From an uncultured Bacteroidales bacterium (lineage in GTDB: Bacteria; Bacteroidota; Bacteroidia; Bacteroidales; UBA932), in NCBI GenBank assembly GCA_934695325.1, contig CAKUVD010000007.1, positions 1-64,000 on the forward strand: a stretch of 64,000 nt of DNA, written 5' to 3'. The position numbers and the translations under genes are program-made. Positions 52,854 through 61,691 of the stretch are shown here, piece by piece (positions within the stretch are counted from its first letter, which is position 1; every line of letters starts with the position of its first letter). The notes beneath the pieces were generated by a model that worked only from the letters and a program-made list of their open reading frames with translations, was not told the origin of the DNA and did not search any database.

Positions 52854-54041
52854 CTATATAATTCTCCGTGACTTGCTCGCTGTCGTGAGCCTGCCGTCGG
52901 CGGCAATGTGATCCACATATACAAGCCCCGGCCGGAACCCTTCACGAATCTGTCCGAGTTCATTCCCCTTTCCTATGAATTCCGCACCATTCCTGCAAGC
53001 CCATACCAAAAGTTCTCCGAGCGGAATTTCAGGGAAATTCTCCTGCAGGCAAAACAGTTCCCTGACAATGTCAAGGTCATCGTTGCTTGACAGGGAATCC
53101 GTCCCTACAGTAAGCCTCAATCCCGCCTCCCGCATAAGTCTGACAGGAGGTAGCGTATTATGTATAAATATATTGGAGCACGGGCACAGAGCTATGTAAG
53201 CATTGTTCATAACTCTTTTCACAGCCTCTGCCCCCTCCTCGTTCATACAGCATTCGTGTACAAGCAGGATATGTTCGTCAAACGGCGCCGGATGAGCCTT
53301 TTCAAGCCTGTCTATGAAATAAAGCAACGATGATTTTCCTGTCACAGGAGGGACGCTCATCCCAGCCTTTCTGCGGTTTTCATACATTGCACCGCTTCCG
53401 GAAATCAGCATATCCTCTTCCTCTTGAGTCTCCTCGCTGTGAAATGACAGATAACCTGACCTAAGTCCCACGCGAGAGACCTCCGTCACAAGCTCGGGGC
53501 TCATCGTATAACATGCGTGAGGAGTAGGAGAGGCGTCTATTCCGTAGTTGTCAGCTACCGTCTGCAGTTCCATAACATTCTTCATCACTTCCCCGCAATC
53601 CTCCGGCTCCGTCCCGAAAACCTCCAGGAACGTCCTGGTATACAAAGGAGTACGAGACTTGCACTCAAATGAGTCACTGCAGTTGCTTATATCAGCCATC
53701 GCTGACACGCCTCTGTCCCACAGTGTGTTCATCCAATGTTCTATGTCAGCTTTCTTCTTCTCCATAGAAGAAGTGTCGCGCATCTCGTTTATCTGGTCAA
53801 TGAAGCCTGCCATCCCGGTACCCTTACGGAACTTTCCCCTGAGGTATGACAGTTCCAGATGACAATGCGTATTCACGAATCCCGGAACCACGGCCCCGTC
53901 ATAGAATTCAGGCTCTCCGGCCACGTCTTCAGATATACCCGTACGCAGCACAGTACCATTGTCATCAACTTCTGCAAAACCATTTCTCAGAGGCTCTGCT
54001 GAAACATTCGTATAAAGAAATTTTGCCGATATCCTTCTCAT
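52854..54041 (-). CDS. Amidohydrolase of the deaminase type
   Basis: A 395-residue metal-dependent hydrolase. Metal ligands are visible in VPGFVNTHCHLELSYL (HxH), a middle His region FHSEETQEEED and the late Asp in GTDSLSSNDDLD. These segments resemble aminofutalosine, adenosylhomocysteine and related purine deaminases (subtype III amidohydrolases), so deamination of a purine-containing compound is likely. It is cytosolic. The ATG overlaps the stop of the DUF4296 lipoprotein gene (4 bases). A role in menaquinone synthesis by the futalosine route is possible but no other mqn gene is in view. Confidence 0.82.
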   Translation of the reverse strand: MRRISAKFLYTNVSAEPLRNGFAEVDDNGTVLRTGISEDVAGEPEFYDGAVVPGFVNTHCHLELSYLRGKFRKGTGMAGFIDQINEMRDTSSMEKKKADIEHWMNTLWDRGVSAMADISNCSDSFECKSRTPLYTRTFLEVFGTEPEDCGEVMKNVMELQTVADNYGIDASPTPHACYTMSPELVTEVSRVGLRSGYLSFHSEETQEEEDMLISGSGAMYENRRKAGMSVPPVTGKSSLLYFIDRLEKAHPAPFDEHILLVHECCMNEEGAEAVKRVMNNAYIALCPCSNIFIHNTLPPVRLMREAGLRLTVGTDSLSSNDDLDIVRELFCLQENFPEIPLGELLVWACRNGAEFIGKGNELGQIREGFRPGLVYVDHIAADGRLTTASKSRRII

Positions 54042-54733
54042 TTTTTCACTTTAAAATCAAATGGGGCCTTTTTCTTCTCCGGAAAGACAAGCCTTCCTTT
54101 TTTCAACGGAACTTCGCCTATGCGCACAGGTTCCGGAGTTTCCTTGACAGCCACGACCGAATCAGCGACAGCAGCCAGCGAATCCAGATCACGCTTCAGC
54201 GCAAAAGCCGGCCCGGAATACAGTGTGTCCGGCAGGATACGCATCCAGGCAAAAATTCCGGAGGAGTCAATGCTGACGGCTACCGTATCGTGCCTGACGG
54301 AGTCCCTTTCCATACCCATATACATATAGACAGGAGGCCTGAGGAAATCCATCATCTCAATGGCCCGTCTGATGCTGTCCGCCCTGTGAGCCTTGCGCTC
54401 ATCAGCAGTCAATTCATCTATATGCCTGTCAAGTATCTCCTTGACATTCTTGAAGATTTTCCCGAAAGCCTCAGGATCTTCCATATAATGTCCCACACTG
54501 CGGACATAATCCCTGGATGTGTAGCCATATTCTTCCAACAGAGGCTCATAAAAGAGACTAGTGTCTGCAATCCTGGACAATCTACTGTCATTGCCGGCCC
54601 ATTGGTCCGCCACCAGCATCTGCGCATAAATCTTCGCAAATTTGCGTGCAGGTATGACCCTCCCCTGCCTTCCGCAGGAAAAGACCATAGCCACTGTCAA
54701 CAGCAAAACGATATGACGCAATGCCTTCATCAA
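54038..54733 (-). CDS. DUF4296 lipoprotein
   Basis: The 231-residue protein has a lipoprotein signal (LLTVAMVFSC with Cys20) and then IPARKFAKIYAQMLVADQW, the start of DUF4296, a Bacteroidota family of unknown function. The helical domain contains LEEYGYTSRDYVRSVGHYMEDPEAFGKIF; a basic, less ordered C-terminal half of about 100 residues ends in a Lys-rich tail (EKKKAPFDFKVKK). It starts directly after the pheT stop with no gap and overlaps the amidohydrolase gene by 4 bases. Family call is good; role unknown. Confidence 0.85.
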   Translation of the reverse strand: MMKALRHIVLLLTVAMVFSCGRQGRVIPARKFAKIYAQMLVADQWAGNDSRLSRIADTSLFYEPLLEEYGYTSRDYVRSVGHYMEDPEAFGKIFKNVKEILDRHIDELTADERKAHRADSIRRAIEMMDFLRPPVYMYMGMERDSVRHDTVAVSIDSSGIFAWMRILPDTLYSGPAFALKRDLDSLAAVADSVVAVKETPEPVRIGEVPLKKGRLVFPEKKKAPFDFKVKK

Positions 54734-57178
54734 TTATCTCAACGTCGCCCCGAACGAGTTCTGGTATGTGGAGAGAAGCCTTTCCATAGCTTTCTCCACC
54801 TCATTGTCAGTCAATGTCTTGTCCGGATCCTGAATGACAAAGTTCAAAGCATACTGCTTCTTGCCCTCAGGAATTTTGTCTCCGCGGTACACGTCGAAGA
54901 GAGTGACCTGCTTGAGGATCTTCTTCACAGCCTTGTGTGCAGCCCGTGAAAGATCCGCATAAGACACAGACTCGTCAATGAGAAGAGCAAGATCTCGTCT
55001 TACCTCAGGGAACTTAGGCATTTCCTGGAATTTTACTTTCACCCTGGCGATGAGCTTGAGCAGAACAGGCCATACAATCTCGGCCGCAAACACAGGCTGG
55101 CGCACATCAAATTTCTTGGCAAGCGCCGGCGAGACTGTTCCGAGAGTCGCGAACACCTCTCCAGAGCCTGGCAGTCTATAGACAATGCCCTCGCTGAAGA
55201 TGTCGGACGGTGCCGCTTCTGTAGTCATCGTATAGAGGTCAATGGCATAGCGACTGCAGAGCTGCTCAAAATAGCCTTTTAGCTGATAGTAGCTGCCCTT
55301 CTGTTCACCGAGCCTCCAAGATTTCGAACTAGGCCCGGACACGAACAAAGAGAAGCACTGATGTTCCTCGTATGAAGCCAATGTCGTCCCGTCAGTACCA
55401 GGAATACGCTGATATACAGAACCATACTCGAATGTACGGAGCGAATTTATCTGCCTGTTGGCATTGTATGCTATGACCTCCAGTCCGTTGAGAATGAGTG
55501 TCTGTCTCATCACATTGAGATCCGAACTGAGCGGATTCACTATCTTCACGCACCTCTCCTCCGGGAATGTCTTGAGTCCCGAATAATATGCGCCTTTCGT
55601 AAGAGAGTTGTTCATCGTCTCCACGAAGCCGTCCGCCACGAGGAAGTTGGAGATGTAATTTCTTGTAGCCTCCGGATCCGGGTTCGGAGTCGTGCCTACG
55701 GACATCTTCATATGCTGAGGCAACTCAATGTTATTGTAGCTGTAGATCCTGAGGATTTCCTCTACGACATCGCACTCGCGATACACATCAATCATATAAG
55801 AAGGTGCAGCCACTTTCGCTCCACCAGGCCTCTTCTCAATGAATTCGTAAGTGAGATAAGTGAGGATATTCTCAATGACATCGTGCCCGATCTTCTTACC
55901 GATGAACGCCTCGATCCTGTCATAGTCAAGGTCAATGACTTTCTTCTCTATCGGCTTCGGATAGGATATCTGTGTCTTGCCATCAATATGTCCTCCGGCA
56001 ATCTCAAGGATAAGCAGTGCCGCCCTCTTCGCCGCGAAAGGTATGATCCCAGGATCGGCACCTCTCTCATAGCGGAATGAAGCATCGGTCTGAAGGCCCT
56101 GCGTCTTGGATGTCTTTCTGATAGAGTGAGGATCGAAATACGCACTCTCTACAAAGACATTGACAGTGGAGTCAGTGACGCCTGACTTCTCTCCGCCGAA
56201 GACGCCAGCAAGGCACATCGGGCCGTCCGCATTGGCAATCACCATATCATAGTCGTGCAGTGTGCGCTCGACGCCGTCAAGCGTGACGAGTTTCTCGCCT
56301 TCCGCAGCCCTCCTTACGATCACCTTTCCGCCAGTGATCTGGTCTGCGTCGAATGTATGCAAAGGCTGACCGACCTCGAAAAGCACGAAGTTGGATACGT
56401 CCACGATGTTGTTGATCGGGTGAAGCCCGATGGAGAATAACTTCTTCTGAAGCCATTCAGGTGACGGTCCCACCTTTACATCCCTGATGGTGACTCCCTC
56501 ATACTCAGGAGCGCCTTCAAAGTCGCGCACCTCCACGGGAATGGCTCCGTCTCCTTCGCCATCGGTGAATGCCGACACGTCAGGATAAGAGAACTTGCAA
56601 GGTATATTGTTAAGCTGCATATAAGCATACAGGTCTCGTGCGACTCCGATGTGGGAGGCGGCATCGACTCTGTTTGCAGTTATTTCGTATTCTATCACCG
56701 CATCGGTCTTCAGATGCAGGTAGTCCTTGGCAGAAGTCCCGACGACAGCATCTGCAGGAAGCACCTTTATGCCGTCGTGACTGTTGCCGATTCCGAGTTC
56801 GTCTTCCGCACATATCATTCCGAAGGACTCGACTCCACGGATCTTGGATTTCTTTATCTTGAAATCTCCGGGAAGCACTGCTCCGAGTCTGGCGAAAAGC
56901 ACTTTCTGCCCCGCAGCGACATTGGGAGCGCCGCATACGACAGTAAGAGGCTCTCCTGTGCCGTCATTGACCTTCGTAATATGAAGATGGTCGGAATTAG
57001 GATGCGCTTCGCATTCCAGGACTTCCGCCACTACAACTCCGGCGAGACCGCCTGGAATCTCTTCCTCTTCCGAAACCGAATCCACTTCAATTCCGATGGA
57101 AGTCATTGCATCAGCTATCTGCTGCGGCGTAAGGTCGCACTCGAGATAATCTTTAAGCCAGCTATAAGAAAGTTTCAT
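54734..57178 (-). CDS. pheT: Phenylalanyl-tRNA synthetase beta subunit
   Basis: The 814-residue beta chain forms the (alpha-beta)2 enzyme that charges tRNA-Phe. Domains in order: a core start (MKLSYSWLKDYLE), a tRNA-binding OB domain (HPNSDHLHITKVN, GAPNVAAGQKV), B3/B4 editing, B5, the catalytic-like core, and a C-terminal FDX-ACB anticodon-binding domain beginning FPEVRRDLALLI. Length matches the family. pheS is not in the window, so the subunits are encoded apart. It follows ftsY by 46 bases. Confidence 0.97.
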   Translation of the reverse strand: MKLSYSWLKDYLECDLTPQQIADAMTSIGIEVDSVSEEEEIPGGLAGVVVAEVLECEAHPNSDHLHITKVNDGTGEPLTVVCGAPNVAAGQKVLFARLGAVLPGDFKIKKSKIRGVESFGMICAEDELGIGNSHDGIKVLPADAVVGTSAKDYLHLKTDAVIEYEITANRVDAASHIGVARDLYAYMQLNNIPCKFSYPDVSAFTDGEGDGAIPVEVRDFEGAPEYEGVTIRDVKVGPSPEWLQKKLFSIGLHPINNIVDVSNFVLFEVGQPLHTFDADQITGGKVIVRRAAEGEKLVTLDGVERTLHDYDMVIANADGPMCLAGVFGGEKSGVTDSTVNVFVESAYFDPHSIRKTSKTQGLQTDASFRYERGADPGIIPFAAKRAALLILEIAGGHIDGKTQISYPKPIEKKVIDLDYDRIEAFIGKKIGHDVIENILTYLTYEFIEKRPGGAKVAAPSYMIDVYRECDVVEEILRIYSYNNIELPQHMKMSVGTTPNPDPEATRNYISNFLVADGFVETMNNSLTKGAYYSGLKTFPEERCVKIVNPLSSDLNVMRQTLILNGLEVIAYNANRQINSLRTFEYGSVYQRIPGTDGTTLASYEEHQCFSLFVSGPSSKSWRLGEQKGSYYQLKGYFEQLCSRYAIDLYTMTTEAAPSDIFSEGIVYRLPGSGEVFATLGTVSPALAKKFDVRQPVFAAEIVWPVLLKLIARVKVKFQEMPKFPEVRRDLALLIDESVSYADLSRAAHKAVKKILKQVTLFDVYRGDKIPEGKKQYALNFVIQDPDKTLTDNEVEKAMERLLSTYQNSFGATLR

Positions 57179-57224
57179 ATCTAAATATATTTCATAATCT
57201 GTTTAACCCGCCTCTGAGCAAGAA

Positions 57225-58178
57225 TCATTTATCTATATCCTCAGGGTTGAAAAGCGACGCCACGAACTCTTTTTTATCGAATACCTTCAGGTCATCAATG
57301 CCCTCCCCGATTCCGATGAACTTGATCGGTATCTTGAGCTGGTCCACGATTCCGATGACGACGCCGCCCTTTGCCGAGCCGTCAAGCTTAGTGACAGCAA
57401 GAGAAGTCACGTCCGTAGCCTTGGAGAATTCCTTAGCCTGCTGGAATGCGTTCTGACCTGTGGATCCGTCCAATACCAGCATAACTTCATTAGGAGCATC
57501 CGGAATCACCTTCCTGATGACGTTGCGTATCTTGGTGAGCTCATTCATAAGATTCACACTGTTATGCAATCTTCCGGCAGTATCGATGAGGACGACGTCT
57601 GCGCCCCTTGCCACGGCGGAGCTCACCGTATCATATGCGACCGATGCCGGATCCGAGCCCATTTCCTGTTTGACGATGCTGACGCCGGCCCTGTCCGCCC
57701 ATATCTGGAGCTGTTCCACGGCCGCCGCACGGAAAGTGTCAGCCGCGCCGAGCACGACATTCTTTCCGCAAGCCTTCAGTCTGGAGGCCAGCTTGCCGAT
57801 GGTCGTGGTCTTACCGACGCCATTAACGCCTACGACCAATATGACATAAGGCTTCTTAGTGAAATCGAAAGGCAGCTGTCCAGTCTTCACCGAAGCATCC
57901 GACTCCGGTGTCCCGTCCACGTCAAGCAGCTTGGCTATCTCTTCCCGGAGCATACCGGTAAGCTCCTCCATTGACATAAACTTGTCCTTCTCGACACGGT
58001 CTTCAAGGTTGTCGATTATCTGAAGCGTAGTATCGACTCCCATATCCGAAGAAATGAGAGCCTCCTCTATGGCGTCAAGCACCTTGTCATCGACTTTCGA
58101 CTTGCCGACAATAGCCCGCGAGAGCCTCTTGAAAAAGCCCTCGTTCGTCTTTTTAACGCCTTTGTCGAAAATTCCCAT
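57225..58178 (-). CDS. ftsY: Signal-recognition-particle receptor FtsY
   Basis: FtsY docks SRP-bound ribosomes at the membrane. I use the ATG at 58178 (MGIFDKGVKKTNEGFFKRLS, 317 residues); the longer frame runs through the promoter and the terminator upstream. NG-domain motifs are intact: VVGVNGVGKTTTIGKLA (G1), AADTFRAAAVEQL, VLIDTAGRLH (G3), TKLDGSAKGG (G4) and the closing GEGIDDLKVFD. The N-terminal acidic A domain of enterobacteria is absent, normal for this phylum. It opens the ftsY-pheT-DUF4296-amidohydrolase-radical SAM-deoC run. Confidence 0.97.
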   Translation of the reverse strand: MGIFDKGVKKTNEGFFKRLSRAIVGKSKVDDKVLDAIEEALISSDMGVDTTLQIIDNLEDRVEKDKFMSMEELTGMLREEIAKLLDVDGTPESDASVKTGQLPFDFTKKPYVILVVGVNGVGKTTTIGKLASRLKACGKNVVLGAADTFRAAAVEQLQIWADRAGVSIVKQEMGSDPASVAYDTVSSAVARGADVVLIDTAGRLHNSVNLMNELTKIRNVIRKVIPDAPNEVMLVLDGSTGQNAFQQAKEFSKATDVTSLAVTKLDGSAKGGVVIGIVDQLKIPIKFIGIGEGIDDLKVFDKKEFVASLFNPEDIDK

Positions 58179-58200
58179 AATTAATGAGTGTATTAGATGG

Positions 58201-58232
58201 CAAATATAATGAAAATACAGGCCAAACACAAA
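58201..58232 (-). promoter_or_regulatory. Promoter of ftsY
   Basis: TTTG (58232-58229), 20 bases and TATATTTG (58208-58201) on the minus strand match the consensus. Its -33 box overlaps the T-run of the terminator just upstream, so one unit ends where the next begins. Confidence 0.72.
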
Positions 58233-58265
58233 AAAAGGGTGCAACGCATATTCTGCGCTGCACCC
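58229..58265 (-). terminator. Intrinsic terminator after the DUF4295 gene
   Basis: On the minus strand GGGTGCA-G-CGCA and TGCG-T-TGCACCC form a long stem (58265-58237) followed by TTTTTT. It closes the rpmB-rpmG-DUF4295 unit. Confidence 0.9.
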
Positions 58266-58284
58266 TGATATGAGTATGTGAAAT

Positions 58285-58443
58285 TTACTTCTTGTCGAAG
58301 AATTCCTTCTCTTTGCCTGCATCTACGAACTGCTCAACAAAGACATAAGCACCGGTCTTTGGAGACTTGTCCATACGGATGCACTTTACAATGCTTCTTG
58401 CGCCTGCTTTGGCAGCGAAGGTTGCGACTGCTTTCTTTGCCAT
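58285..58443 (-). CDS. DUF4295 small basic protein
   Basis: A 52-residue protein (MAKKAVATFAAKAGARSIVK..., ending KEFFDKK) of the Bacteroidota DUF4295 family. The gene family occurs directly after rpmB-rpmG in this phylum, as here, suggesting a ribosome-associated role. It is basic at the N-terminus and acidic near the end, with no signal peptide. It lies 15 bases after rpmG and is followed by a terminator. Short but well supported by context. Confidence 0.85.
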   Translation of the reverse strand: MAKKAVATFAAKAGARSIVKCIRMDKSPKTGAYVFVEQFVDAGKEKEFFDKK

Positions 58444-58458
58444 AAACCGTTCTCCTTA

Positions 58459-58647
58459 TTATTTAATCTCACGATGAAGAGTCACCTTATGGAGGTATGG
58501 GTTATATTTCATACGCTCAAGACGCTCTGTTGTGTTCTTCTTGTTCTTGGTGGTAATGTACCTTGACATTCCCGGTACTCCGCTCTCCTTCTGCTCGGTG
58601 CACTCCAAGATAACCTGCACCCTGTTTCCTTTAGCTTTCTTTGCCAT
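58459..58647 (-). CDS. rpmG: Ribosomal protein bL33
   Basis: The 62-residue large-subunit protein begins [19 protein letters not shown] and includes [25 protein letters not shown], diagnostic of bL33. The usual CxxC pairs are missing (only one Cys, in LECTEQ), so this is the zinc-free (C-) form. It follows rpmB by 11 bases. Confidence 0.97.
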   Translation of the reverse strand: MAKKAKGNRVQVILECTEQKESGVPGMSRYITTKNKKNTTERLERMKYNPYLHKVTLHREIK

Positions 58648-58658
58648 AATTCTACGAA

Positions 58659-58901
58659 TTAAACAAGGTTAATAAATCCTTTCTTCTGTGCATCCCTGAG
58701 AACGCTTTCAAGACCGTTCTTCTCGATATGCCTGATACCTTTGCAGGTCACTTTGAGTGTGACGAACCTCTGCTCTGACTCCAGCCAGAACTTCTTGTTC
58801 TTGAGGTTCAGAGAGAATGTTCTCTTGGTGCGAAGTTTAGAGTGGGCAACATTGTTGCCTATCATTCTCTTCCTTCCTGTTACTTGACAAACCTTTGCCA
58901 T
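58659..58901 (-). CDS. rpmB: Ribosomal protein bL28
   Basis: The 80-residue large-subunit protein has the family start [22 protein letters not shown] and the [16 protein letters not shown] segment. It opens the rpmB-rpmG-DUF4295 unit. Upstream of it, before lepB's end, no consensus promoter is clear; a GATATTTG lies about 40-50 bases upstream. Confidence 0.97.
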   Translation of the reverse strand: MAKVCQVTGRKRMIGNNVAHSKLRTKRTFSLNLKNKKFWLESEQRFVTLKVTCKGIRHIEKNGLESVLRDAQKKGFINLV

Positions 58902-58985
58902 ATTATTGTACTTTTTTAATTTTCTCTAATAAATAGTATATGCGAGCTGCAAATATCGCGTTTAATTTTCTGATTTCCAAAATTT

Positions 58986-60332
58986 CTACACAATTTTCAG
59001 GAAACGGCTCCACCTGACATTCGCAGGAAAACGCTTGTTCCTGTCCGTTGAAAGCCAGATCAATGCAGGCCTTCCGACGATGTGATCCTCAGGGACGAAT
59101 CCCCAATATCTGGAATCCAAAGAATTATGACGATTGTCGCCCATCATAAAGTAATAATCCTGTCTGAAGGTGTACTCGTCCGTCTCTTCTCCGTTTATGA
59201 AAATACGCCCGTCTGACATAATCCGCAGTTCATTTTTCTCATACACTGCGATGATTCTCGAATAAAGCGGGATGTTGTCCGCATCGAGTCTTACCGTCGC
59301 TCCCTTCTCCGGTATCCATATCGGCCCGTAATTATCCCTCGTCCATCTGAAGTTCTCCGTATACGGGAAGAGCATCAGATAAGAATCCGGATAGTCAGGA
59401 GGATAGACATCAATGTCCTCGTCCGCACTGACCACATTAGGGCATTTCTTCACCTCTTCAAGCATCGTCGCCGTAAGAGGCATCTGTGGATATCCAGGAA
59501 GAGTCTCGTCAAACTGGAGTTCGTAAACATTGAGGCCGAGCCTTTCGAGCGTCTTCTGGTTTATTCTGGAGCCGTCCGTCACGACCGAATAGGTGGACTG
59601 AACTCCCGGCCATACCTCCTGCGCCTCTGAGTTCACATACACTCTGCCGTTCACCACTGAAAGAGTGTCTCCGTGTATGGCTACACATCTTTTCACGTAA
59701 TGATCCTTCTTGTCAGAAGGTCTTACACGGACAGGTCCGTATGATTTTAGCGCATAGTCTTTCCCGTAGAATCGACAGATGGCGTAATAGTCATCAGCCG
59801 GGGCCTTTGTCAGTATAGTGTCCCCGTCAGGGAACCCGAACACGACATAGTCACCTCTCCTAACTTCACGAAATCCCTTCAGTCTTCTGTACTTGTTCTG
59901 GATCAGTGTCGAGTAAGACTCTTTTCCGAAAATCACATTATGAGTGAAAGGAATGGTCAGAGGAGTCTCCGGAATCCGAGGGCCGAATGTCAGCTTGCTG
60001 ACGAAGAGATGGTCTCCGGTAAGCAGCGAACTCTCCATCGAAGATGAAGGAATCTTGAAAGCCTGGAAAAAGAAGATATTGATGAATGTCACGAAGACGA
60101 CCGCGAAGATTATGGCATCAAGCCAATCCAGCAGGGCGTTCCGCTTCTCCCCCTCCTTGTAATCTTTCTTCCAGAACAGCCACTTCACCTTGTGAGTGAT
60201 GTGATGATCGAAGATGACTGCAAGTCCGAAGAGCCACCACCAGTTTCCAAGCCATATCACCCAAAGCAAGTAGAGGACAGACCAAAAGCCCATCCGTACC
60301 CACTTGTTAAGGTACAGCTCCTTCACCCTCAT
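58986..60332 (-). CDS. lepB: Signal peptidase I, large Bacteroidota form
   Basis: The 448-residue membrane protease removes signal peptides from exported proteins. Two membrane segments (about 14-35 and 71-90) precede the catalytic Ser98 in KIPSSSMESSL, and the general-base Lys lies in HYVKRCVAIHGD. Box E appears as MGDNRHNSLDSRYWGF. An insertion of more than 100 residues between the Lys box and box E, plus an extended N-terminus, makes it far longer than the E. coli enzyme (324), as usual in this phylum. It starts 7 bases after rplT. Confidence 0.95.
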   Translation of the reverse strand: MRVKELYLNKWVRMGFWSVLYLLWVIWLGNWWWLFGLAVIFDHHITHKVKWLFWKKDYKEGEKRNALLDWLDAIIFAVVFVTFINIFFFQAFKIPSSSMESSLLTGDHLFVSKLTFGPRIPETPLTIPFTHNVIFGKESYSTLIQNKYRRLKGFREVRRGDYVVFGFPDGDTILTKAPADDYYAICRFYGKDYALKSYGPVRVRPSDKKDHYVKRCVAIHGDTLSVVNGRVYVNSEAQEVWPGVQSTYSVVTDGSRINQKTLERLGLNVYELQFDETLPGYPQMPLTATMLEEVKKCPNVVSADEDIDVYPPDYPDSYLMLFPYTENFRWTRDNYGPIWIPEKGATVRLDADNIPLYSRIIAVYEKNELRIMSDGRIFINGEETDEYTFRQDYYFMMGDNRHNSLDSRYWGFVPEDHIVGRPALIWLSTDRNKRFPANVRWSRFLKIV

Positions 60333-60339
60333 CAGTACT

Positions 60340-60684
60340 CTATTTTACCTGATTTACGATAGCTTCGAAAGCCTTAGGATTATTCATAGCGAGGTCGGCG
60401 AGGACTTTGCGGTTGAGGCCGACGTTCTGCTTGGCAAGTTTGCCCATAAACTGTGAGTAGGAAATGCCATACTGACGAGCAGCGGCATTGATTCTCTGGA
60501 TCCAGAGAGCGCGGAACTCACGTTTTTTGGCTTTACGGTCACGATAAGCGTAAGTGAGACCTTTCTCGTAGGTATTCTTCGCTACCGTCCAAACATTCTT
60601 CCTTGAAAGGAAATAGCCGCGTGTCTTCTTGAGAATCTTCTTGCGGCGAGCCCTTGAGGCTACTGAATTTACTGATCTTGGCAT
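60340..60684 (-). CDS. rplT: Ribosomal protein bL20
   Basis: The 114-residue protein organises 23S rRNA during early 50S assembly and in several bacteria represses its own operon. The family pattern is clear: [54 protein letters not shown]. It follows rpmI with a 77-base gap. A structured stretch upstream of rpmI (60984-61020) is the candidate regulatory target. Confidence 0.98.
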   Translation of the reverse strand: MPRSVNSVASRARRKKILKKTRGYFLSRKNVWTVAKNTYEKGLTYAYRDRKAKKREFRALWIQRINAAARQYGISYSQFMGKLAKQNVGLNRKVLADLAMNNPKAFEAIVNQVK

Positions 60685-60761
60685 AAATTTTACGATTTTT
60701 GGATACAGTGGCCGATTCCCGGCACTTTATGACTGCATTCCAAGTTCAACATTTAGAATAA

Positions 60762-60956
60762 TTACATTACCAGAAGCTCTTTGACTCTCTTCACATCTAC
60801 AGGATGCACGATCGCGAAGTGGTCAAGATTTCTTTTCTGCTTCTTGGTCTTCTTGGTGAGAATGTGGCTGTGATAAGCGTGTTTTCTCTTGATTTTTCCC
60901 GTTCCGGTAAGCGCGAAACGCTTTTTGGCACCGGAGTTGGTCTTAAGCTTTGCCAT
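60762..60956 (-). CDS. rpmI: Ribosomal protein bL35
   Basis: The 64-residue large-subunit protein begins [31 protein letters not shown], diagnostic of bL35. It lies between infC and rplT in the standard order, 68 bases after infC; that gap holds a stable structure of the type used for bL20 autoregulation. Confidence 0.98.
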   Translation of the reverse strand: MAKLKTNSGAKKRFALTGTGKIKRKHAYHSHILTKKTKKQKRNLDHFAIVHPVDVKRVKELLVM

Positions 60957-60983
60957 TGTACAAAAAATTTTAATTAGTTATAT

Positions 60984-61020
60984 CCAGGCTCCCGGGGGTT
61001 CGCACCCTCGAAAGCCCAGG
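60984..61020 (-). promoter_or_regulatory. Candidate bL20 autoregulatory leader upstream of rpmI
   Basis: On the minus strand CCTGGGCT..GGGT-GCGA-ACCC..AGCCTGG can fold into a two-tier hairpin in the 68-base infC-rpmI gap. This is the place where bL20 binds mRNA in other bacteria to repress rpmI-rplT. A Bacteroidota form is not known to me; the assignment rests on position and structure. Confidence 0.4.
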
Positions 61021-61024
61021 TCTC

Positions 61025-61663
61025 TTATTTCTTCTTTATAGGAGCGATCATCATTATCATACGCTTTCCCTCAAGCTGAGGCATATGCTCCGCACGTCCG
61101 TACTCCTCAAGTTCCACCGCGAATCGGAGAAGCAGCTTCTCTCCCTGGTCGGCGAACTGGATGGAACGTCCTCTGAAGAATACTGAAGCCTTCACTTTAG
61201 AACCTTCGTTGAGGAATTCCTGAGCATGCTTCAATTTGAACTGAAAATCGTGCTCGTCAGTGTTCGGGCCGAAGCGAATCTCCTTTATGACAATCTTGGT
61301 GGAGTTCTGCTTCATCTCCTTGGCCTTTTTCTTCTGCTGATAAAGATACTTCTGATAATCCAGGATCTTGCATACAGGAGGATCAGCCTTGGCGCTGATT
61401 TCCACAAGGTCAAGTTCCAGTTCATCCGCCATCTTCATAGCCTGGGCGATGGAATAAACTCCTGGCTCGGCGATGTTGTCACCTACCAGACGAACCTGAG
61501 TCGCCCTGATTTCATCATTGATGTTCAGTTCATTCTCATCTTTATGCCTCGGAGGAGCCATTCGTGCTCCCGCAGGTCTTGGCCCGGCAGGTCTTGGTGC
61601 TCCTGCAGGTCTGTTTCCAGCCGGCCTAGGGCCGCTGAAGTGAGGTTTAAAAGGCGTTGCGAT
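61025..61663 (-). CDS. infC: Translation initiation factor IF-3, probable ATC start
   Basis: IF-3 binds the 30S subunit and rejects incorrect start codons. The conserved part (NINDEIRATQVRLVGDN, YQKYLYQQKKKAKEMK, IKEIRFGPNTDEHDFQFKLKHA) is complete. The first ATG (61561) is preceded by an open in-frame stretch back to ATC at 61661-61663, itself 8 bases after a strong AGGAGG (61677-61672), whereas the ATG has only weak ribosome-binding sequence. infC is known to use AUU/AUC-type starts for self-control, so I place the start at ATC, giving 212 residues with a Pro/Ala/Gly/Arg-rich extension (RPAG repeats). If wrong, the product is 178 residues from 61561. Confidence 0.9.
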   Translation of the reverse strand: MATPFKPHFSGPRPAGNRPAGAPRPAGPRPAGARMAPPRHKDENELNINDEIRATQVRLVGDNIAEPGVYSIAQAMKMADELELDLVEISAKADPPVCKILDYQKYLYQQKKKAKEMKQNSTKIVIKEIRFGPNTDEHDFQFKLKHAQEFLNEGSKVKASVFFRGRSIQFADQGEKLLLRFAVELEEYGRAEHMPQLEGKRMIMMIAPIKKK

Positions 61664-61671
61664 AAATTTGC

Positions 61672-61677
61672 CCTCCT
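61672..61677 (-). promoter_or_regulatory. Strong Shine-Dalgarno of infC
   Basis: AGGAGG on the minus strand, 8 bases before the ATC at 61663. Strong Shine-Dalgarno sequences are rare in Bacteroidota, so its presence here supports ATC as the real start. Confidence 0.7.
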
Positions 61678-61691
61678 AAATGGTTTAATAG

